Made by a program: the position numbers and the translations under genes. A DNA stretch of 10,738 nucleotides from Deinococcus sp. Leaf326 (GTDB lineage: Bacteria > Deinococcota > Deinococci > Deinococcales > Deinococcaceae): the NCBI RefSeq assembly GCF_001424185.1, contig NZ_LMOM01000042.1, positions 1 to 10,738 of the forward strand, in the 5' to 3' direction. This document shows positions 7,183 through 10,738 of the stretch, one piece after another; position 1 is the stretch's first letter, and every line of letters begins with the position of its first letter. Under the pieces are notes generated by a model, which did no database searches, had not been told where the DNA came from, and was given only the letters and a program-made list of their open reading frames with translations.

Positions 7183-7728
7183 ATGGCAACGCTGGGCATT
7201 CCCACTCCACTCTCCCGCCTGGTCGAAGGGACCTGTGGGGGTCACGCCGAACGGGTGGGGCTGCTGGCGTCCCGAATCGCTTTCCTGCTGGATCTGGATG
7301 TGGAGCTGGCCCTGATCGCTGGGTATCTGCATGATGTGGGGAAGGTCGGCGTCTGCCCGAGTGTGTTGAACAAGCCTGGGCCATTGACCGCGCTGGAGCG
7401 ACAGGCGATGCAGCATCACGTGGCCTACGGGGCGCAGCTGGTGCAGGAAGGTTGGCCGGGGGTGCCGGTGGAAGTCGTGAGGGCGGTGTTGCGACACCAT
7501 GAGCGGCTGGACGGTCAGGGCTATCCCGGGCGTCAGAGGAAGTTGGACCCGTTGAGTACGGTGGTGGCCGTGGCGGATATCTATGACGCGTTGACGCAAC
7601 CGCGGGTGTACCGCCCCTGGGTGTTGGTTGGGCCAGAGTTGGTGCAGGCCCTGTTCGCGCAGGCCTTGCCGAGAGAGCCCCTGCTGGCGTTGTGTTCGCT
7701 GGCGGGGCTGCGTCTTCCAGAGATGTAG
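7183..7728 (+). CDS. HD-GYP domain protein, probable cyclic-di-GMP phosphodiesterase
   Basis: 181 aa, consisting almost wholly of an HD-GYP domain, a family that hydrolyses cyclic-di-GMP. Visible metal and catalytic residues are H21 (GGHAERVG), H50-D51 in YLHDVGKVGV, H79 in MQHHVAYGAQ, and the diagnostic HHERLDGQGYPG (105-116), followed by AVADIYDALTQPRVYRP (129-145). No sensor or receiver domain is attached. The downstream helical part is short. The frame is open to 7102, but the ATG at 7183 avoids overlap with the divergent prepilin gene and starts shortly before the domain; GTG at 7180 is an alternative. Position beside a T4P operon whose PilB has an MshEN-like domain suggests local control of pilus activity through cyclic-di-GMP, which is an inference. 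Confidence 0.88.
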   Translation: MATLGIPTPLSRLVEGTCGGHAERVGLLASRIAFLLDLDVELALIAGYLHDVGKVGVCPSVLNKPGPLTALERQAMQHHVAYGAQLVQEGWPGVPVEVVRAVLRHHERLDGQGYPGRQRKLDPLSTVVAVADIYDALTQPRVYRPWVLVGPELVQALFAQALPREPLLALCSLAGLRLPEM

Positions 7729-7886
7729 GGTCGCCTGCAGGTAAGAGAGCAGCCGCATGATCGGTCGAGGCCTCGTCACACCCAGATTGTCAGTGCGGTT
7801 CTGGTTGTCCGGCGCCTATCGCGTACACGACTGTCAGAGGCATGCCTTCTAGGTCTGGTGACCCTATCTCGTTATGAGGTGCAGCG

Positions 7887-8264
7887 TTAGGGAAGCATCC
7901 TGATCACTGGTCGTTGACCGCTTGACCGCTTCAGGTTCTGATAATCGGCTGCTTCTCTGAACACCTGCATCCAGATCTCTGGCTGCACTTCTAGCGCGAC
8001 CCGAAGGGCTTCAAGCTGGCATGGCGGGAGGTCTGTCAAAAGCAGCCGCCCAACTTCCAACTTAGAGAGCTGTGGAGCACTCAAGGTGCACTCTATGCCC
8101 GCTTGAGCGGTTTTTCGCACTACATCTGTTTGTCGCATCTTCCGGTGAAGACGCACTGCACGAACCCAATGCCGAGGCAACACCACTTGTGAAGCATCCA
8201 TGCCTGGCCAGAATTTGGGTAACGGAGGAAGATCATGCTTCCTGAGACGGCGAGAGGGACTCAT
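7887..8264 (-). CDS. Cro/C1-type HTH protein
   Basis: 125 aa. Residues about 33-92 look like a Cro/C1 (XRE) helix-turn-helix: HWVRAVRLHRKMRQTDVVRKT, then SAPQLSKLEVGRLLL as the recognition region, then a final helix LEALRVALEVQP. The basic N-terminus (SPSRRLRKH) and short C-terminus (to IRMLP) are unassigned. The ATG at 8262-8264 is preceded by purine-rich AAGAGAAGAG; a GTG at 8313-8315 would add 17 residues but runs through a T8 tract. It sits between the two pilus loci and converges with the HD-GYP gene. It may regulate either locus or itself, or may be the antitoxin-like half of a pair, though I see no partner toxin. Confidence 0.7.
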   Translation of the reverse strand: MSPSRRLRKHDLPPLPKFWPGMDASQVVLPRHWVRAVRLHRKMRQTDVVRKTAQAGIECTLSAPQLSKLEVGRLLLTDLPPCQLEALRVALEVQPEIWMQVFREAADYQNLKRSSGQRPVIRMLP

Positions 8265-8339
8265 CTTCTCTTCTCTTGCATCGGCACAAAAAAAAGAGAG
8301 GACAGCATTGTGCACATCCTACCGTTCTCCAGCTGAGTT

Positions 8340-8543
8340 CACAAATAATTTCACACTGGCGTCCATCTGCAAGGTTCAGCTCATCTGCAAAGCGGAGGCC
8401 ACGCTTGGCAAGAGCGCCGTACCGAAGGCGTCGAGCTCATACCGCTCCCCACCCGGTACCGCCGTTCCATACGTGGCCTATGGCCTGTCTAACCCTTGGA
8501 AATTCACGACTCGCGACTGTCAGAATTTATCCCGCTGGTTCAC
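8340..8543 (-). pseudogene. Decayed C-terminus of an outer-membrane usher gene
   Basis: Read on the minus strand, this segment aligns codon for codon with the usher end at the right edge of the window (10589-10726). By hand count about 107 of 138 bases match across 8406-8543 with no indel. It keeps ATYGTAVPGGERYELDAFG, then ELNLADGRQCEI, the usher C-terminal pattern. It is broken by a TGA at 8520-8522, a TAG at 8478-8480 and a one-base loss near 8385-8388 that shifts the frame. No full-length gene exists: the coding body expected between the chaperone and this end is missing. Its place just after the chaperone fits the pilin-chaperone-usher order of archaic fimbrial operons. Confidence 0.8.
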
Positions 8544-8805
8544 TTGCAGGAATCGCACAATCAGTTCGGTCAGGACAGCGAGGCTGTTTTCACATGCACG
8601 TCCGCCGCATCCGTCTGGTCACCGAGAACACCGCACCGGGATTTCCGCTGTCTCCATCCAGCCCTGGAACAGGCCGCCGACATAGGTCATCGTTCCAGGT
8701 ACACCAATTTCTAGCAGTACCGACACATCGCCGTGCTGGGCTGCGCCGGTTAGGCCCCCTGCGCAGCATGCTGGGCTAGCGTGGCACTCACCCTTGCGCC
8801 CACCC
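8544..8805 (-). other. Stretch between chaperone and usher remnant, probably degenerate
   Basis: About 260 bases with no intact gene. On the minus strand one frame reads GDVSVLLEIGVPGTMTYVGG (about 8660-8728) before a TGA near 8619. This could be a worn piece of usher coding sequence, but the resemblance is weak. No repeat, tRNA or terminator was seen. Confidence 0.35.
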
Positions 8806-9531
8806 TCAGGGAGAAGCTGTACTGATCTCTTTCGACCGGCTCTCGCCACCTTCTTCATAGGAGACGAAGGCTTTCTGGGTGCCCGCTACACCACCTTCCA
8901 CAGTAATTTCCCTCGTCGACTGAGGAAGCACGTAGGTATTTCCCAGCACTTTTTTGCCTGCGGCAGAGCTGACAGCGATATTTCTCAGGATCGCTACGCC
9001 GTTCCCGGAATTGACGATACCCAGTGTCGTGACAGCGCTTTGCCGGTTGAGGTTGAAGCTCAGATTGGCCTGGGTCCGACCGTTCGTCACGAACAATGGA
9101 ATACGGAAGGCATAATTGGCGAGGACCGTATTCGTGATCTGTTCCGCGGCGTTGGCAGGATCGGGCTTCGGGGCCTTCGGCACAGCGGTCAGAACCAGCC
9201 GGTAGGCGGAATCCAAGTCTTCCCCGCGCAGGCGTACTGCCACCCGGACCGTCTGAGAACGGCCGGGTAGAACGACGAACTTTTGAGGACTGACGATGAC
9301 GTCGCGACTCGGTTCCAGGACGTCCTGACCGTCTCTCTGGGTCCATTTCAGGACCTCGGCCGTGAAGTCCATAGGTTCCGAATCCTGATTGGTGACCTGC
9401 GTCGAAGTCGTGGAGCTTCGATTTGTACTGACCTTGAGCAGCGTGGGATTGAAAAGCAGTTTGACTGCTTCGGATCTTCCACATGTTCCCAGGAGCAGAC
9501 AAATCAGCAGTGTGGTTCTCAAAGGACTCAT
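8806..9531 (-). CDS. PapD-like fimbrial chaperone, archaic (Csu-like) type
   Basis: 241 aa, a periplasmic donor-strand chaperone for fimbrial subunits. The signal peptide spans 1-22 (cleavage after SEA). The first Ig-like domain has LLFNPTLLKVSTNRSS (A strand), a VVLPGRSQTVRVAVR G1-region with alternating hydrophobics (87-100), and SAYRLVLTAVP (108-118), the conserved PapD-family segment. The second Ig-like domain follows (about 138-235). Length is normal for the family and the gene looks intact. GGGAG lies 4 bases before the ATG. It is 71 bases downstream of the SCPU pilin, with a strong hairpin between, and the usher that should follow survives only as a fragment. Confidence 0.88.
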   Translation of the reverse strand: MSPLRTTLLICLLLGTCGRSEAVKLLFNPTLLKVSTNRSSTTSTQVTNQDSEPMDFTAEVLKWTQRDGQDVLEPSRDVIVSPQKFVVLPGRSQTVRVAVRLRGEDLDSAYRLVLTAVPKAPKPDPANAAEQITNTVLANYAFRIPLFVTNGRTQANLSFNLNRQSAVTTLGIVNSGNGVAILRNIAVSSAAGKKVLGNTYVLPQSTREITVEGGVAGTQKAFVSYEEGGESRSKEISTASP

Positions 9532-9555
9532 TGCACTCCCAACGATACGGCAAAA

Positions 9556-9597
9556 GACGGATTCGGGGCGTAGACTGATCTACGCCCCGAATCCGTC
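9556..9597 (-). terminator. Perfect 19-bp hairpin with T run between pilin and chaperone
   Basis: Bases 9556-9574 and 9579-9597 are perfect reverse complements around a 4-base loop. On the minus strand the stem is followed directly by TTTT (complement of 9552-9555). It starts 5 bases after the pilin stop and ends about 25 bases before the chaperone start. It looks like an intrinsic terminator with a short U tract, which would allow partial read-through and give more pilin than chaperone mRNA. It could also be a processing or stability stem. Confidence 0.8.
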
Positions 9598-9602
9598 CGA
9601 CT

Positions 9603-10058
9603 TTAGAAGTCGACGTTGATTTTGACGACGGCTTCGTAATTCCCACTTGGCACGGTCCACTGACCAGTGGCCGCAGTAGCCTTAACGAAGTACATCCTGG
9701 TATCGGAGCCGTAGTACATGCTGCCGGGTCCACCAGGATCAAAATCAAGGGGCTCAACAGCGTAGTCCACATTCAGAACAGCCGTGTCCCGCATAGGGTT
9801 GGGGGTTTCGTAGGTGAATTTCGCATCACCGATGATAATCGTTCCAAAATTACAGTGAAGGATCTGGGAAACGCCAGGGCTAAGATTATCAATACCGGCC
9901 GCAGCAGTGTAGTTGAATTTCAAGGCTGCCGCTTGACCTTCGAAAACGCAACTGGGGCTGACCGTTGCATTGACCGGCACACTGGTCGAGGCCGTACCGG
10001 CCTGCGCAGAGGTGATAAGGCCGAGGGTCAGGACAGACAGGGAAAGAATCTTCTTCAT
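9603..10058 (-). CDS. SCPU (spore coat U) domain pilin subunit, Csu-like
   Basis: 151 aa, a secreted structural subunit of archaic chaperone-usher fimbriae. The signal peptide is 1-20 (MKKILSLSVLTLGLITSAQA). The mature protein begins with TSVPVNATVSPSCVF (a donor-strand-like start with C37) and pairs C37 with C69 (LHCNFG), as in CsuA/B-type subunits. It ends GNYEAVVKINVDF, matching the usual closing strand of the family. AAGGAG sits 4 bases before the ATG. It is followed by a hairpin and the chaperone gene. Only one subunit gene and no tip adhesin are seen here, whereas Csu operons carry several, so others may lie outside the window or have been lost. Confidence 0.85.
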   Translation of the reverse strand: MKKILSLSVLTLGLITSAQAGTASTSVPVNATVSPSCVFEGQAAALKFNYTAAAGIDNLSPGVSQILHCNFGTIIIGDAKFTYETPNPMRDTAVLNVDYAVEPLDFDPGGPGSMYYGSDTRMYFVKATAATGQWTVPSGNYEAVVKINVDF

Positions 10059-10086
10059 AAATCTCCTTGTCGTCTATAGGAGTAAC

Positions 10087-10115
10087 CTTATAGCGACGGT
10101 TTTCACCGGTCGTGA
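10087..10115 (-). promoter_or_regulatory. Candidate promoter region of the SCPU pilin
   Basis: On the minus strand TATAAG (complement of 10087-10092) lies 28 bases before the ATG and could be a -10 box. GTCACG, about 18 bases further upstream, is a poor -35 match. An imperfect stem (CGACGGT at 10094-10100 with ACCGGTCG at 10105-10112) lies between them. This is a weak call made by eye. Confidence 0.25.
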
Positions 10116-10288
10116 CAGCTTATGTAAAGACCATCACTTGATTCGAATATTCCAGACGGTCTTCGGGGCATCCGAAGCATTTGAATGGTTAACGACTAAA
10201 GAAATCTTAGCCTTATTTTTAACAAAATTCAATACACCTGTTGGGGGATATAGTAAAAAGTCATAGTAAAAATTGATTCGACAAATAT

Positions 10289-10313
10289 CAATTCGGTATT
10301 GGCAACCGAATTG
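10289..10313. repeat. 9-bp perfect inverted repeat, possible operator
   Basis: CAATTCGGT (10289-10297) and ACCGAATTG (10305-10313) are perfect reverse complements with a 7-base spacer, inside the AT-rich region upstream of the pilin. The size and symmetry suit a dimeric regulator site. Confidence 0.45.
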
Positions 10314-10314
10314 T

Positions 10315-10340
10315 TTGATCACATCTTTCCTAATGATCAA
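10315..10340. repeat. 7-bp inverted repeat next to the first
   Basis: TTGATCA (10315-10321) and TGATCAA (10334-10340) are reverse complements with a 12-base spacer, directly adjacent to the 10289-10313 repeat. A pair of neighbouring dyads could be a composite regulatory site. In AT-rich DNA, chance is a fair alternative. Confidence 0.35.
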
Positions 10341-10486
10341 GTAAAACCACTGTAAAATGGCGCGAGTTTTATTCTCGCTTGCCTGCAGCAGAGGAAACCC
10401 TTTCAGAAGAGGTACACACTGATGTATTCGCTTGGACAGTCCTCTCCGAAAATTACAATAAGTTGAGCTCCGTTATTTCTCCGTTA

Positions 10487-10738
10487 TCAGCGGGTGCAGC
10501 GGGCGGTCTGGGCATCCTGCACCACACGCACTGCGCAGGTCGTTCCGTCGGCCAGCTGGAGTTCCCCGACCAACTCGGTCACGGCAACCGGCAGAAGCGC
10601 CGTGCCGAAGGCATCGAGCTCATAGCGCTCCCCACCCAGCACCGCCGTTCCATACGCGGCGTCCTGCCCGTCCGGCCCCTGGAAGTCCACGATCCGCGAC
10701 CGCCCGAAGTTCTCCCGCCAGTCGACCTTCACGGCCCG
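10487..10738 (-). CDS. C-terminal end of a probable outer-membrane fimbrial usher (partial)
   Basis: The last 83 residues of a gene that continues past the right edge. The frame is open to the edge, so the GTG at 10730-10732 is not a likely start. The sequence has the pattern of the usher C-terminal beta-sandwich domains: FGRSRIVDFQGPDGQDAAYG, then GGERYELDAFGTALLP, then GELQLADGTTCAVRVV, corresponding to the family layout of dG-pGa, then a G-rich plug, then a dG-C strand near the end. Identification rests on this pattern and on the neighbouring chaperone and SCPU pilin; it is not a database match. It lies upstream of the pilin on the same strand, so it belongs to a second, separate chaperone-usher cluster. 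Confidence 0.6.
   Translation of the reverse strand, partial: RAVKVDWRENFGRSRIVDFQGPDGQDAAYGTAVLGGERYELDAFGTALLPVAVTELVGELQLADGTTCAVRVVQDAQTARCTR

Larger units (their letters stand above)
10059..10486 (-). other. AT-rich intergenic region upstream of the SCPU pilin
   Basis: About 430 bases, clearly more AT-rich (mainly 10120-10380) than the surrounding genes. It contains a 68-codon minus-strand frame (10134-10340) that is rich in Ile, Asn and Lys, has no Shine-Dalgarno I can identify and resembles no family I know; I take it as non-coding. Inverted repeats at 10289-10313 and 10315-10340 may be operators. A direct repeat TCCGTTAT occurs just after the usher stop. It probably holds the terminator of the upstream usher transcript and the promoter of the pilin operon. 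Confidence 0.5.

Noticed and set aside
8276..8779. Plus-strand frames of about 160 codons over the usher remnant
   Set aside because: The region aligns in the minus-strand frame with the usher C-terminus; the plus-strand frames have no coding features.
10134..10340. A 68-codon minus-strand frame in the AT-rich gap
   Set aside because: No identifiable ribosome binding site or family resemblance; open frames are easily explained by chance here, and it overlaps two inverted repeats.
1..10738. CRISPR array, tRNA, rRNA or insertion sequence
   Set aside because: I looked for regular spaced repeats, cloverleaf-like sequences and transposase motifs and found none I could support.

Overview
The window is GC-rich (except about 10.08-10.48 kb) and suggests a Deinococcus-like bacterium (phylum Deinococcota). 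The clues are PilB/PilT-type ATPases, a spore coat U (SCPU)-type pilin with a PapD-like chaperone, and overall base use. The genus is an inference from gene content; no rRNA or other marker gene is present. Nearly everything in the window concerns surface appendages: a type IV pilus (T4P) locus on the left and an archaic (Csu-like) chaperone-usher fimbrial locus on the right.

Left part (about 0.4-7.1 kb, all minus strand, read right to left). Seven genes are packed with overlaps or short gaps. They are a two-membrane-segment protein fused in frame to a type IV prepilin; a 116-aa unknown; a 145-aa winged-helix-like protein; a 260-aa exported protein with a possible secretin-partner-like domain; a DUF2227-like membrane protein; the PilB extension ATPase; and the PilT-like retraction ATPase. 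A strong hairpin lies just beyond pilT. Two junctions are ATGA stop/start overlaps, so translation is probably coupled. The core genes pilC and pilM-Q are absent, so the locus must rely on components encoded elsewhere, or on components outside the window. The first 95 bases hold the tail of an unidentified plus-strand reading frame.

Middle (7.18-8.3 kb). A small HD-GYP protein (probable cyclic-di-GMP phosphodiesterase) diverges from the T4P operon, with only 64 bp between the start codons. A Cro/C1-type HTH protein follows on the minus strand.

Right part (8.3-10.74 kb, minus strand). In transcription order there is the C-terminal end of a probable outer-membrane usher (running off the right edge), an AT-rich 0.4-kb gap with inverted repeats, an SCPU-type pilin subunit, a perfect 19-bp hairpin with a short T run, a PapD-like chaperone, and a decayed second copy of an usher C-terminus with two in-frame stops and a frameshift. 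The layout suggests two tandem chaperone-usher clusters, one of which has lost its own usher.

The best candidates for something undescribed are the membrane-protein/prepilin fusion and the string of unknown, translationally coupled genes between it and PilB/PilT.
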